A stretch of 64,000 nucleotides of DNA from Pseudomonas putida (GCF_005080685.1 NZ_CP039371.1:6324001-6388000); one strand, 5' to 3'. Positions 17,024-26,033 are shown, numbered from the stretch's first letter. Numbers and translations are program-made. Notes: a model not told the origin generated them from the letters alone.

Positions 17024-19006
17024 TCAGAACGCGAAGCACGAACAACCCAACGCGCCCCAGAAGCCCTGGAAGTCGTTCACCGGCACACTCGAATGCCGCG
17101 CTTTCTCATGGCTGTGCGCATGCACCCCGCAAGGCCCGACGCACTGGTGCGCCATTGCAGCCAGCGACGGCGTACCCACACGCCAGTGCCCAGGCACCTT
17201 GGCCACCGGCGACCACTCCGGCAGCACCGGCACCTGCGGTGGGCCGAGACGGTCGAACTCGCCGGCGGCGTACACCACCTTGCCGTCGACGATGGTCAGC
17301 ACCGACTCGATGCCCTTGATCGCTTCTTCCTCGACGCTGAAGAAGTCCAGCGACAACGCCGCCAGGTCGGCCAGTTGGCCTACCTTGATCTGCCCCTTCT
17401 TGCCCTGCTCGCTGGAGAACCAGGCGCTGCCCTGAGTGAACAACTGCAGCGCGGTATCCCGGTCCAGGCCTTCCGGATACAGCTCCATGCCACCCACGGT
17501 CTTGCCGCTGACCAACCAGTACAGCGAAGTCCACGGGTTGTAGCTGGACACGCGGGTAGCGTCGGTGCCGGCCCCGACCGGTACGCCCATCTCGAGCATG
17601 CGCTTGACCGGCGGGGTCTGCTCGGCGGCCTTGGCACCATAGCGGTCGACGAAATACTCACCCTGGAAGGCCATGCGGTCCTGGATCGCGATGCCGCCGC
17701 CCAGGGCGCGCACACGCTCGATGTTCTGCGGGGTGATGGTTTCGGCGTGGTCGAAGAACCACGGCAGACCATTGAACGGAATGTCGCGGTTGACCTTCTC
17801 GAACACGTCGAGCATGCGGGTGATCGATTCGTTGTAGGTGGCGTGCAGGCGGAACGGCCAGCGCTGCTCGACCAAGTGGCGCACCACCGGCTCCAGTTCT
17901 TCTTCCATGGTCTGCGGCAGGTCCGGGCGCGGTTCGAGGAAGTCCTCGAAGTCGGCGGCAGAGAACACCAGCATCTCGCCAGCACCGTTGTGGCGCAGGA
18001 AGTCGGTTCCGCTGTGCAGCTTGACGCTGGAGGTCCACTTGCGGAAGTCGTCCAGCTCTTCCTTGGGCTTTTGAGTGAACAGGTTGTAGGCGATGCGCAC
18101 GGTCAACTGGTTGTTGTCGGCCAGCTCCTGGATCACCGAGTAATCGTCAGGGAAGTTCTGGTAGCCGCCGCCAGCATCGATGGCGCTGGTCAGGCCCAAC
18201 CGGTTGAGCTCACGCATGAACTGGCGGGTGGAATTGACCTGATATTCCAACGGCAGCTTCGGCCCTTTGGCCAAGGTCGCGTAGAGGATCATCGCGTTGG
18301 GGCGGGCGATCAGCATGCCGGTCGGGTTACCGAACTTGTCACGCTGGATCTCGCCACCCGGTGGGTTCGGCGTGCTCTTGTCGTAGCCGACCGCCTTGAG
18401 CGCAGCGCGGTTGAGCAGCGCACGGTCATACAGGTGCAGCAGGAACACCGGGGTGTCGGGCGCCGCCTGGTTGATTTCCTCCAGGGTCGGCATGCGCTTT
18501 TCGGCGAACTGGAATTCGTTCCAGCCGCCGACCACGCGGACCCACTGCGGGGTCGGCGTACGTGCGGCCTGGTCCTTGAGCATGCGCAGGGCATCGGCCA
18601 CCGACGGCACGCCTTCCCAGCGCAATTCGAGGTTGTAGTTGAGGCCGCCGCGGATCAGGTGCAGGTGCGAGTCGTTGAGGCCGGGAATGACCGTGCGTTG
18701 CTTGAGGTCGACGATCTGCGTGGCTGCGCCCTTGTGGGCCATGGCCTCGGCATCGTTGCCCACGGCGATGAAACGCCCGTCCTTGATGGCAACGGCGGTG
18801 GCAGTGGGCTTTTCGCGGTCAACGGTGTGCAGTTTACCGTTGAACAGGATGAGGTCGGCGGTCATGGAGCCTCCTTGGGCGGATGCATGGGCGGAACCGG
18901 CTGAGCCGGCGAAGGGCAATGCGGACCAGAGCGCGCCGGCGGCACCGAGCACGGTGCTGGTGGCGAGGAACTGGCGACGGCTCTTGTCGTTGGGGTCCTG
19001 GGACAT
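17024..19006 (-). CDS. Tat-exported YtcJ-type amidohydrolase
   Basis: A 660-residue metal-dependent hydrolase of the amidohydrolase_3/YtcJ type. The N-terminus carries a twin-arginine signal (SRRQFL at residues 9-14) followed by a hydrophobic stretch and an AHA cleavage region, so the folded enzyme should be periplasmic. Metal-site segments are visible: DSHLHLI, RLHATYN, FDHAET and GAGTDATRV. The ATG at 19006 has AAGGAG 6 bases upstream; the ATG at 19012 overlaps that site too closely. It shares strand with the small membrane gene and ycaC copy 2 upstream. Substrate is unknown; the family hydrolyses varied cyclic amides, formamides and esters. Confidence 0.88.
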   Translation of the reverse strand: MSQDPNDKSRRQFLATSTVLGAAGALWSALPFAGSAGSAHASAQGGSMTADLILFNGKLHTVDREKPTATAVAIKDGRFIAVGNDAEAMAHKGAATQIVDLKQRTVIPGLNDSHLHLIRGGLNYNLELRWEGVPSVADALRMLKDQAARTPTPQWVRVVGGWNEFQFAEKRMPTLEEINQAAPDTPVFLLHLYDRALLNRAALKAVGYDKSTPNPPGGEIQRDKFGNPTGMLIARPNAMILYATLAKGPKLPLEYQVNSTRQFMRELNRLGLTSAIDAGGGYQNFPDDYSVIQELADNNQLTVRIAYNLFTQKPKEELDDFRKWTSSVKLHSGTDFLRHNGAGEMLVFSAADFEDFLEPRPDLPQTMEEELEPVVRHLVEQRWPFRLHATYNESITRMLDVFEKVNRDIPFNGLPWFFDHAETITPQNIERVRALGGGIAIQDRMAFQGEYFVDRYGAKAAEQTPPVKRMLEMGVPVGAGTDATRVSSYNPWTSLYWLVSGKTVGGMELYPEGLDRDTALQLFTQGSAWFSSEQGKKGQIKVGQLADLAALSLDFFSVEEEAIKGIESVLTIVDGKVVYAAGEFDRLGPPQVPVLPEWSPVAKVPGHWRVGTPSLAAMAHQCVGPCGVHAHSHEKARHSSVPVNDFQGFWGALGCSCFAF

Positions 19007-19109
19007 GGTCATCTCCTTATGTGTACGCCGGCGGCTGGTGCAACCGCGGAGCATGCCGGTTGCGGTGCAGTCAGGGATTGAATGGATGTGCGGTGCAGGT
19101 GGTGCAAGC

Positions 19110-19418
19110 TTAGCCTTGCAACCACTTCGCGCTGCGTCGGGTTACCCAGGGCATGATGTAGAAGACCACGGGCAAGATGACGAACACGTTGACGATCAGG
19201 TTGCCGGCAATCGGGCCGCCGAGTTGTGGGAAGCGGGCGAACAGCGGCGCCAGCAGTTGCGGGACGACCATGGTCATCGGACAGATCACCAGGTAGGTCA
19301 GCAGCGCCTGCTTCCAGCGCGGCGGTTGCGCCGCCGTAGTGCCGGGCGGGCTTTCAAGAACCTGGTGTTGCAGGCATACGGTTACCACTTCGCGGTTGTT
19401 CTGGAGTGCGGTGTTCAT
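19110..19418 (-). CDS. Small membrane protein, two helices
   Basis: The 102-residue product has a polar N-terminal 35 residues and two predicted membrane helices (about 38-58 and 70-92). It opens the membrane part with WKQALLTYLVICP and ends with IMPWVTRRSAKWLQG. This resembles the C-terminal membrane part of Pseudomonas proteins that carry an antibiotic-biosynthesis-monooxygenase domain, but the enzyme domain itself is absent. It lies between the amidohydrolase and ycaC copy 2 on the same strand, about 104 bases from each, so all three may form one operon. Function unknown. Confidence 0.65.
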   Translation of the reverse strand: MNTALQNNREVVTVCLQHQVLESPPGTTAAQPPRWKQALLTYLVICPMTMVVPQLLAPLFARFPQLGGPIAGNLIVNVFVILPVVFYIMPWVTRRSAKWLQG

Positions 19419-19521
19419 CGGCGTTCCTTGGGATGAGCGTGCCCGCATCCACGGTGCAACGGCAGACGGGCTGGGATTCAGAGGGGTGTGCTGCCCCAGG
19501 CGTGCCCGGGGCAGGTTCGGT

Positions 19522-20151
19522 TTACTTGCCGGCGTTGAAGGCGTTGTAGCTGGTCATCAGGTTGCGGTAGTCGGGGATGTGGTTGGAGCACAGCGCCGCC
19601 AGACCTTCGATATCGTTGCGCCAGTCGCGGTGCAGCTCACAAGCCACGCCGAACCAGGTCATCAGTTGCGCGCCGGCCTGGCTCATGCGGTTGTGTGCGG
19701 CGTCGCGGGTCATTTCGTTGAAGGTGCCGGAAGCATCGGTGACCACGAACACATCGAACTCTTCTTCCAGGGCCGCCAGCGCCGGGAAGGCCACGCACAC
19801 TTCGGTCACTACGCCGGCGATGATCAGCTGCTTCTTGCCGGTGGCCTTCACTGCCTTGACGAAGTCTTCGTTGTCCCAGGCGTTGATCTGGCCTGGGCGG
19901 GCGATGTAGGGGGCATCCGGGAACAGCGCTTTGAGCTCCGGCACCAGCGGGCCGTTGGGGCCTTGCTCGAAGCTGGTGGTGAGGATGGTCGGCAGGTTGA
20001 AGAACTTGGCCAGATCGGCCAGGGCCAGCACGTTGTTCTTGAATGCGTCCGGCTCGATGTCACGCACCAGGGACAGCAGGCCAGCCTGGTGGTCCACCAG
20101 CAGAACAGCGGCGTCGTCTTTGTTCAGGCGGTTGTATTTGAAGTGGGTCAT
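19522..20151 (-). CDS. ycaC: YcaC-type isochorismatase-fold hydrolase, copy 2
   Basis: A 209-residue paralogue of the gene at 11731-12360, identical except for a few residues, with the same catalytic Asp, Lys and Cys. The upstream 100 bases, including the leader and the CGTTC-N8-GAACG dyad, are duplicated too; similarity ends shortly after the dyad at about 20278. Unlike copy 1 it is not divergent from a regulator. It appears to be the first gene of a possible operon with the small membrane protein and the Tat amidohydrolase. Confidence 0.92.
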   Translation of the reverse strand: MTHFKYNRLNKDDAAVLLVDHQAGLLSLVRDIEPDAFKNNVLALADLAKFFNLPTILTTSFEQGPNGPLVPELKALFPDAPYIARPGQINAWDNEDFVKAVKATGKKQLIIAGVVTEVCVAFPALAALEEEFDVFVVTDASGTFNEMTRDAAHNRMSQAGAQLMTWFGVACELHRDWRNDIEGLAALCSNHIPDYRNLMTSYNAFNAGK

Positions 20152-20260
20152 GGTCGTAGCTCCTAAGGTTTCGATCTTCAGTAAGTTGGGTGTTTCGCGT
20201 TGATGGGAGAAGATTAAAACCTGGACCTTTGGAGCGGTAGACGGTGTTTTTTGGCTTTAG

Positions 20261-20278
20261 CGTTCTATTTTGTGAACG
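20261..20278. promoter_or_regulatory. Candidate LysR operator, copy 2
   Basis: CGTTC-N8-GAACG, matching copy 1 at 12470-12487 apart from one base in the spacer. It is about 110 bases upstream of ycaC copy 2. Confidence 0.6.
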
Positions 20279-20295
20279 GTGGATTGGTGGTGGAT

Positions 20296-20322
20296 GCTTC
20301 GCGGGCAAGCCCGCTCCCACAG
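20296..20322. repeat. REP element (CGGGC class)
   Basis: Single REP CTTCGCGGGCAAGCCCGCTC followed by CCACAGG, just outside the end of the ycaC duplication and before the MscS-type gene. Confidence 0.8.
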
Positions 20323-20409
20323 GAGTTGAAGCACTGCGCAATCTCTGTTGCCCGGCGCACGAACCTGCTCTATTACTACCCACAGCCCTCCCCCTGCCCC
20401 GAGACCATC

Positions 20410-21837
20410 ATGCTGGCGTTCATCCAGTCGTCCCCGTTGTTGCTCGGCACTTCCCTGATCCTGCTCGACCTCATCCTCTGGCAGCTCATTCCCATCCACC
20501 AGCGGGCCTGGCGCATCGGTGCGCGGCTGGCGATCTTCCTGCTGTTCAGCGTGGTGCTGCTGGCCGCCGGAATGAGCCCGCTGCAACCGCCCCCCTGGCC
20601 CGATGACATGGCCCGCAATCTCATGGCCACGGTCCTGGCCATCGGCTGGTGGTTGTTCGGCGCACGCACGGTGACCGTGGTGTTCGGGCTGTTGCTCGGC
20701 GCCCGTGGCAGCCATGGCGGGCGCTTGCTGCAGGATGTACTGGGGGCGTTGATCTTCCTGGCGGCCGTGGTCGCCGCCGCTGGCTACGTGATGCAGCTGC
20801 CGGTCAAGGGCCTCCTGGCCACCTCCGGGGTGATGGCCATCGTCATCGGCCTGGCGTTGCAGAGCACCCTGGCCGACGTGTTCAGCGGCATCGTGCTGAA
20901 CACCACGCGGCCCTACCAGATCGGCGATTCGATCTCCATCGACGGCACCGAGGGCAAGGTGCTGGACATCGACTGGCGCGCCACCCGCCTGCTGACCGGC
21001 ACCGGCAGCCTGGCGGTGATCCCCAACTCGGTGGCGGCCAAGGCACGCTTGCTCAACCACAGCCGCCCACCCGATGTGCACGGGGTTTCGATCAGCGTGG
21101 TGGTGCCGGCCAAGGTACGCCCCAGGCGGGTGTTCGATGCCTTGGAAAAGGCCCTGCAGGGTACTCGGGCGATCCTCTCCTCGCCGCCGCCCAGGGTCTC
21201 GGTGAAAAGCTCGACCCTGGACGCGGTGGAATACGAGGCCAGCGGTTTCATCGCCGACATGGCCGGCAAGGGCGATGCACGCAACCAGTTGTTCGACCTG
21301 GCGCACCGCCACCTGGAGGCCAGCGGCGTGGTGTGGAACGTCGACCTGGCGATGCCACCACGCAGCCGCCAGCGCGAGGTGCTGGACGAAGTGCGGGTGT
21401 TCCGCTCGCTGAGCGAGGACGAGCGCGATGCCCTGAGCCAGCGCATGACCGCCGTGGAGTACCTGGCCGACCAGGTGATCCTCGAAGTGGGCGCGCACTC
21501 CGACTCTCTGCTGGTGATCGGCAGCGGCGTGGTGTCGGCCTCGGTGCGCGATGGCGACAAACTGCTCGAAGCCGGGCGCATGGGGCCGGGCGAGGTGCTG
21601 GGGATCGAGGGCATCGTCGACGAGGATGATTCGCTGGCCGAGTTCAGGACGCTGACCAGCTGCGTGCTGTATCGCATCGACAAGGCACAGGTGAAGAGCT
21701 GCCTGGAGCAGCGGGGCGAAGTGCAGGTGGCATTGAACAAGCTGCAGCGGTTTCGCCGTCAGAACCGAGAGTCGTTGTTGTTGCAGAAGCCAGCTTCAGT
21801 CAAGAAAGGCGGCTTTCTCAGCTGGTTGCATCGATAG
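20410..21837 (+). CDS. MscS-family channel with C-terminal cyclic-nucleotide-binding domain
   Basis: A 475-residue inner-membrane protein. Four N-terminal helices lead to the MscS pore helix and beta domain (GVMAIVIGLALQSTLADVFSG, then RPYQIGDSI). After the MscS domain (to about residue 335) there is a cNMP-binding-like domain at about 340-455 (VEYLADQVILEVGAHSDSLL, GEVLGIEGI). Such fusions are known as bCNG channels; the nucleotide-binding arginine/glutamate set is only partly visible. The ATG at 20410 is chosen because it opens the first helix and follows the REP; an upstream in-frame ATG at 20251 would run through the REP. Confidence 0.88.
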   Translation: MLAFIQSSPLLLGTSLILLDLILWQLIPIHQRAWRIGARLAIFLLFSVVLLAAGMSPLQPPPWPDDMARNLMATVLAIGWWLFGARTVTVVFGLLLGARGSHGGRLLQDVLGALIFLAAVVAAAGYVMQLPVKGLLATSGVMAIVIGLALQSTLADVFSGIVLNTTRPYQIGDSISIDGTEGKVLDIDWRATRLLTGTGSLAVIPNSVAAKARLLNHSRPPDVHGVSISVVVPAKVRPRRVFDALEKALQGTRAILSSPPPRVSVKSSTLDAVEYEASGFIADMAGKGDARNQLFDLAHRHLEASGVVWNVDLAMPPRSRQREVLDEVRVFRSLSEDERDALSQRMTAVEYLADQVILEVGAHSDSLLVIGSGVVSASVRDGDKLLEAGRMGPGEVLGIEGIVDEDDSLAEFRTLTSCVLYRIDKAQVKSCLEQRGEVQVALNKLQRFRRQNRESLLLQKPASVKKGGFLSWLHR

Positions 21838-21859
21838 GATCGCAGCTCATGGCATGGAC

Positions 21860-21980
21860 CCTGTGGGAGCGGCCTTGCGTCGCGAACGGACCGCGCAGCG
21901 GTCCCAGGGCATTGGAGGCGCCGCACAAACCCTAGGGCCGCTGCGCGCCCCTTTCGCGACGCAAGGCCGCTCCCACAGCG
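21860..21980. repeat. Inverted REP pair (GGCCTTGCGTCGCGA class)
   Basis: CTGTGGGAGCGGCCTTGCGT at the left end and its inverted copy at the right end, each next to a small GGACCGC/GCGGTCC or GGGCCGCTGCGCGCCC palindrome. They lie between convergent genes (MscS-type and amaA). Confidence 0.85.
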
Positions 21981-21982
21981 CT

Positions 21983-23269
21983 CTAGAGCACCACCCGCAA
22001 ACACTGCCCCGCGTGATACAGCGAGAACCCCGATTCATAGAACGCCGTGCGCAACGAAGGCGCGCTCACGCCCTTCATCGGCGAGAACGGAATCGGCAGC
22101 CCGTCGGGATCATCCTTGAGCAGGAACTCGGCGAACGCCCGTCCGATCACGGTCCCCGTGGTATTGCCGCGCCCGTTGTAGCCCGTCACCGCCACCAGCC
22201 CCGGCGCCGGCTCGAACAAGCGCATCAGGTGGTCCGGCGTGAAGTCGATGCAGCCGGTCCAATGCATTTCCCATTCGACCTTGCCCAGTTCCGGGTAGTA
22301 ATGACTCTGGATCCGGTCGGCCCAGCTGCGCACGAACCACGCCGGCTTGTTGTCGACCCGGCCGAGGCTGCCGAGCAGCAGGCGGCCCTGATCGTCGCGG
22401 CGGATGCTGCTCAGTACCGTGCGCGTGTCCCACGAGCCCTGGCCATGGGACAAGACCTTGTCGGCGGCAGAGCCGTGCAGCGGCTTGGAAGCCACCTGAT
22501 AGTAGTAACCGCGGAAGAACTGCTTCTGCAGGTTGCTCCAGTCGCCTTCGGTGTAGGCGCCCGTGGAAATCACCACCTTGTCGGCGTGCACCGAGCCGCG
22601 TGCGGTCTTCACCCGCCAGGCATCGCCTTCACGGGTCAGGCCCTCGACCGCGGACTGCTGGAACAGCTTGCCACCCAGGCGCACCACGGCAGCCGCCAGG
22701 CCTTGGGTGTAACCCATGGGGTTGATGGTGCCGGCGCGGCGGTCGAGCAGCGCGGCGGAGATCTTGTCGGTACCGCAATATTCCTGGCACTGGGCGCCGG
22801 TCAGCAGTTCGACGTCGGCGCCGCGACGGCTCCACTGGGCGTGGCGCGCCTCGAGGTCGGCGATGCCGGTGGCGTTGTGCGCCATGTGCAGGGTGCCCTT
22901 GTGCTGCGCTTGGCAGTCGATGCCAAGGCGCTCGATCATGGCGAACACCTCGCCAGGCGCATCGCCGAGCACCTTGTTCAGGCGGCTGCCCTGCTGCTGG
23001 CCAAGCGTGGCCTCGACATCGTCGGGGCGGATCCAGGTGCCGGCGTTGACCAGCCCGACGTTACGCCCGGAGCCACCATGGCCGATCTGCCAGGCCTCCA
23101 GCAGAATCACCGACTTGCCCTGTTCGAGCAGGTGGATAGCTGCCGACAGGCCCGTGATGCCGCCGCCGATGACGCATACGTCGGCCTTGTGTTCACCGGC
23201 CAGGGCCTGGGCGGTAACGGCCGGTTTGCTGACAAATTCCCACAAGCATTGTTGACGCAGTTCGGACAT
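21983..23269 (-). CDS. amaA: L-pipecolate oxidase AmaA
   Basis: A 428-residue FAD-dependent amine oxidase of the DAO/PuuB family. The N-terminal dinucleotide site is VCVIGGGITGLSAAIHLLEQ, and the C-terminal FAD segment is VTGYNGRGNTTGTVIGRAFAE. Oxidises L-pipecolate to 1-piperideine-6-carboxylate in D-lysine catabolism. Assignment rests on its place next to amaB, a LysR gene and hglS, which is the P. putida order (PP_5257 to PP_5260 in KT2440). The ATG at 23269 has GGAG 7 bases upstream. A REP cluster separates it from amaB on the same strand. Confidence 0.9.
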   Translation of the reverse strand: MSELRQQCLWEFVSKPAVTAQALAGEHKADVCVIGGGITGLSAAIHLLEQGKSVILLEAWQIGHGGSGRNVGLVNAGTWIRPDDVEATLGQQQGSRLNKVLGDAPGEVFAMIERLGIDCQAQHKGTLHMAHNATGIADLEARHAQWSRRGADVELLTGAQCQEYCGTDKISAALLDRRAGTINPMGYTQGLAAAVVRLGGKLFQQSAVEGLTREGDAWRVKTARGSVHADKVVISTGAYTEGDWSNLQKQFFRGYYYQVASKPLHGSAADKVLSHGQGSWDTRTVLSSIRRDDQGRLLLGSLGRVDNKPAWFVRSWADRIQSHYYPELGKVEWEMHWTGCIDFTPDHLMRLFEPAPGLVAVTGYNGRGNTTGTVIGRAFAEFLLKDDPDGLPIPFSPMKGVSAPSLRTAFYESGFSLYHAGQCLRVVL

Positions 23270-23310
23270 GGCCCGGCTCCAGCACATTGTTCTTGTTGGG
23301 GCCGCCCTGC

Positions 23311-23400
23311 GGCCCATCGCCGGCAAGCCGGCTCCTACAGGCGACCTCGATCCCCTGTGGGAGCGGGCTTGCCCGCGAACCGGGGGCACTGCCCCCGGCC
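23311..23400. repeat. REP cluster between amaB and amaA
   Basis: A GCCGGC-class REP (ATCGCCGGCAAGCCGGCTCC) faces a CGGGC-class REP (GTGGGAGCGGGCTTGCCCGC), followed by a perfect GGGGGCACTGCCCCC hairpin. Mixed-class pair within what is probably one operon; it may attenuate or stabilise the mRNA. Confidence 0.85.
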
Positions 23401-23416
23401 ATGCAGCATCAATCGA

Positions 23417-24907
23417 TCAGTCGAACACGATCCCCTGCGCCAGCGGCAGCTCACGCGAGTAGTTCACGGTATTGGTCTGACGACGCATGTAGCCTTTCCA
23501 CGCATCGGAACCGGACTCACGCCCACCGCCTGTCTCCTTCTCGCCGCCGAACGCACCGCCAATCTCGGCGCCGCTGGTGCCGATGTTGACGTTGGCGATG
23601 CCGCAGTCGCTGCCCGAAGCGCTCTGGAAGCGCTCTGCCTCACGGATATCGGTGGTGAAGATGCACGACGACAGGCCCTGTGGCACTTCGTTGTTCAGGC
23701 GCAGGGCTTCTTCGAAGTCATCGTAGGCCAGTACGTAGAGAATCGGCGCGAAGGTCTCGTGGCGCACCACGTCGCTCTGCGCCGGCATCTCGGCAATGGC
23801 CGGCGACACGTAGTAGGCGTTCGGGTACTGCTCGGCCAGTTGGCGCTCGCCGCCGAACACCTGGCCGCCTTCGTCACGCGCCTTGGCCAACGCGCCCTGC
23901 ATGGCATCGAACGACTGCTTGTCGATCAGCGGGCCGACCAGGTTGTCCTTGCGTGGGTCGCCGATGCGCACCTTGCCATAGGCGGCCTTGACCCGGGCCA
24001 CTACCTCGTCCTTGATCGAGCGGTGCACGATCAGCCGGCGCAGGGTGGTGCAGCGCTGGCCGGCGGTGCCGACGGCGGAGAACAGGATGCCGCGTACGGC
24101 CAGGTCGAGATCGGCGCTCGGCGCCAGGATCATGGCGTTGTTGCCACCCAGCTCGAGGATGCTGCGGCCGAAGCGCGCCGCCACCCGTGGGCCGACTTCG
24201 CGCCCCATGCGGGTGCTGCCGGTAGCGCTGACCAGCGGGACACGCGGGTCGTCGACCAGGGCTTCGCCGGCTTCGCGGCCACCGATCACCAGGTGCGCCA
24301 AGCCTGCCGGCGCATCACCGAAGGCCTTCAGGGCTTTGTCGAACAGTGCCTGGCAGGCCAGCGCGGTCAGCGGGGTCTTCTCCGAAGGCTTCCACACCAC
24401 CGCGTTGCCGGCCACCAGCGCCAGCGCGGTGTTCCAGGCCCACACGGCCACCGGGAAGTTGAAGGCGCTGATCACCCCGACCACGCCCAGCGGGTGCCAG
24501 GTTTCACGCATGTGGTGGCCTGGGCGCTCGGAAGCGATGGTCAGGCCGTACAGTTGGCGCGACAAGCCGACGGCAAAGTCGCAGATGTCGATCATTTCCT
24601 GAACTTCGCCCAGGCCTTCCTGGGTGATCTTGCCGGCTTCGATCGAGACCAGCTCGCCAAGGTCGGCCTTGTGCGCACGCAGCACCTCGCCGAACAGGCG
24701 CACCAACTCGCCACGACGCGGGGCCGGCACACTGCGCCAGGCTTCGAAGGCGCTGTGGGCCTGATCGATGCGGGCGGTGGTCTCGGCCTTGCCAAGCAGT
24801 TTCACCGAGGCGATCTGGCTGCCGTCGATCGGCGTGTGAACAGGGTAGTCGCCCTGGGTGTAAGCCTCGGCGGCAACGCCAAGGCGCTCGAGCAATCCAG
24901 CAACCAT
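23417..24907 (-). CDS. amaB: Piperideine-6-carboxylate / 2-aminoadipate-semialdehyde dehydrogenase AmaB
   Basis: A 496-residue NAD(P)-dependent aldehyde dehydrogenase of the ALDH7 (antiquitin) type. The catalytic glutamate is in ILELGGNNA and the catalytic cysteine in GTAGQRCTTLRRL. Converts aminoadipate semialdehyde, in equilibrium with piperideine-6-carboxylate made by AmaA, to 2-aminoadipate. It is upstream of amaA on the same strand and divergent from a LysR gene, with 135 bases between the starts. Complete. Confidence 0.93.
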   Translation of the reverse strand: MVAGLLERLGVAAEAYTQGDYPVHTPIDGSQIASVKLLGKAETTARIDQAHSAFEAWRSVPAPRRGELVRLFGEVLRAHKADLGELVSIEAGKITQEGLGEVQEMIDICDFAVGLSRQLYGLTIASERPGHHMRETWHPLGVVGVISAFNFPVAVWAWNTALALVAGNAVVWKPSEKTPLTALACQALFDKALKAFGDAPAGLAHLVIGGREAGEALVDDPRVPLVSATGSTRMGREVGPRVAARFGRSILELGGNNAMILAPSADLDLAVRGILFSAVGTAGQRCTTLRRLIVHRSIKDEVVARVKAAYGKVRIGDPRKDNLVGPLIDKQSFDAMQGALAKARDEGGQVFGGERQLAEQYPNAYYVSPAIAEMPAQSDVVRHETFAPILYVLAYDDFEEALRLNNEVPQGLSSCIFTTDIREAERFQSASGSDCGIANVNIGTSGAEIGGAFGGEKETGGGRESGSDAWKGYMRRQTNTVNYSRELPLAQGIVFD

Positions 24908-24949
24908 TTGTGCATCTCCTACATCGGGTGATGGGGTGGAAAATGATGT

Positions 24950-24965
24950 GGATCAGTATTAATCC
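24950..24965. promoter_or_regulatory. Possible LysR site between amaB and its regulator
   Basis: GGAT-N8-ATCC dyad (GGATCAGTATTAATCC) in the divergent promoter region. Length and symmetry suit a LysR box, but there is no second copy to support it. Confidence 0.35.
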
Positions 24966-25042
24966 GATCACACCCGTGCAACAAACGACCTTTATTCCGC
25001 ATATCATTCCGTCAGGTAATGATTCGAGCCGCAGAGACCGCT

Positions 25043-25933
25043 ATGTCCAAACGCCTGGTGCCTTCCATGACCGCGCTGCAATGCTTCGAGGCCGCAGCCC
25101 GTCACCTGAGCTTTACCCGTGCCGCCGAAGAACTGCACCTGACCCAGAGCGCGGTCAGCAAGCAGGTGGCGCAGCTCGAGGAGATGCTGCGCCATCACCT
25201 GTTCCTGCGCATTCGCCGGCGCCTGCAGCTGACCCCGGCCGGCAGCTTGTACCTGGCCGAGGTCAACAAGATCCTCACCCAGGTCGATATGTCCAGTCGC
25301 TACGTGCTGACCTACGGCGAGCAGACCGAGATATTGAAGGTAGCCACCCAACCGAGCTTCGGCGTGCGCTGGCTGATCCCGCACCTCAAGGGGTTTGGCA
25401 AGCGCCACCCGAACATCCATCTGGACATCCGCAACGAGATGGAGCCGTTCGCGTTGCTGCAAGGCTCGGCCGACGTGGTGTTCTTCTATGGCCAGGGCAC
25501 CTGGCCGGGCGCCACCTGCGTGGAATTGTTCGGTGAGCAAGTGGTGCCGGTGTGCGCGCCGGAGTTGCTGGCCGGACGTGAACTGGGCGATGCCACGCAG
25601 CTGGCCGAGTTGGTGCTGCTGCAGAGCACCTCACGGCCGCAGGCCTGGCACGAGTGGTTCCTGGAGTTGGGGCTGCACAGCGTCAGCGCCTACCACGGGC
25701 CGCGCTTCGACACCTTCTACATGGCCCTGAGCGCGGCGCAGTCCGGCTGCGGGGTAGCGTTGGTGCCGCGTTACCTGGCGGCCAAGGAGCTGGCCGAGGG
25801 GAGCCTGGTCATACCCTGGAATCATCCGATGCGCAGCGCCGGGGCGCATTACCTGGCGTATGCCGAGCATGCGGCCGAAGTGCCGAAGGTGCGGGCGTTG
25901 GTGGAGTGGATTCGCGAGCAGTTGCAGCCCTGA
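25043..25933 (+). CDS. LysR-family regulator of the ama/hgl lysine genes
   Basis: A 296-residue LysR protein of the GcvA-like type. The helix-turn-helix is at about residues 5-62 (LQCFEAAARHLSFTRAAEEL then TQSAVSKQVAQLE), with the substrate-binding domain after residue 90. The ATG at 25043 (MSKRLVPS) fits the family; an ATG at 25019 in frame adds eight residues. Its place between divergent amaB and downstream hglS suggests that it senses a lysine-pathway intermediate and controls both sides; this is inference from position. Confidence 0.88.
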   Translation: MSKRLVPSMTALQCFEAAARHLSFTRAAEELHLTQSAVSKQVAQLEEMLRHHLFLRIRRRLQLTPAGSLYLAEVNKILTQVDMSSRYVLTYGEQTEILKVATQPSFGVRWLIPHLKGFGKRHPNIHLDIRNEMEPFALLQGSADVVFFYGQGTWPGATCVELFGEQVVPVCAPELLAGRELGDATQLAELVLLQSTSRPQAWHEWFLELGLHSVSAYHGPRFDTFYMALSAAQSGCGVALVPRYLAAKELAEGSLVIPWNHPMRSAGAHYLAYAEHAAEVPKVRALVEWIREQLQP

Positions 25934-26033
25934 TGGCCTCTTCGCGGGACAAGCCCGCTCCCACAGGTACTCCACAGCCTTTGAAGACCATGGGGTACCT
26001 GTAGGAGCGGGCTTGTCCCGCGAAGAGGCCCTC
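25934..26033. repeat. Inverted REP pair (CGGGACAAGCCCGC class)
   Basis: CCTCTTCGCGGGACAAGCCC and its inverted partner, with about 40 bases between, after the LysR stop. The two arms can pair over more than 20 bases. Confidence 0.85.

Noticed and set aside
16916..18904. A 662-codon plus-strand open frame and similar long frames at 569-2065, 28119-29771 and 32592-34160
   Set aside because: All are antisense to clear genes (amidohydrolase, amtB, chemoreceptor, GGDEF/EAL); composition and lack of ribosome sites mark them as shadows.
21854..24931. A 1,025-codon open frame on the plus strand
   Set aside because: It lies antisense to amaA and amaB, is rich in His, Gln and Arg as expected for a GC-rich shadow frame, runs through REP elements, and has no recognisable domain.
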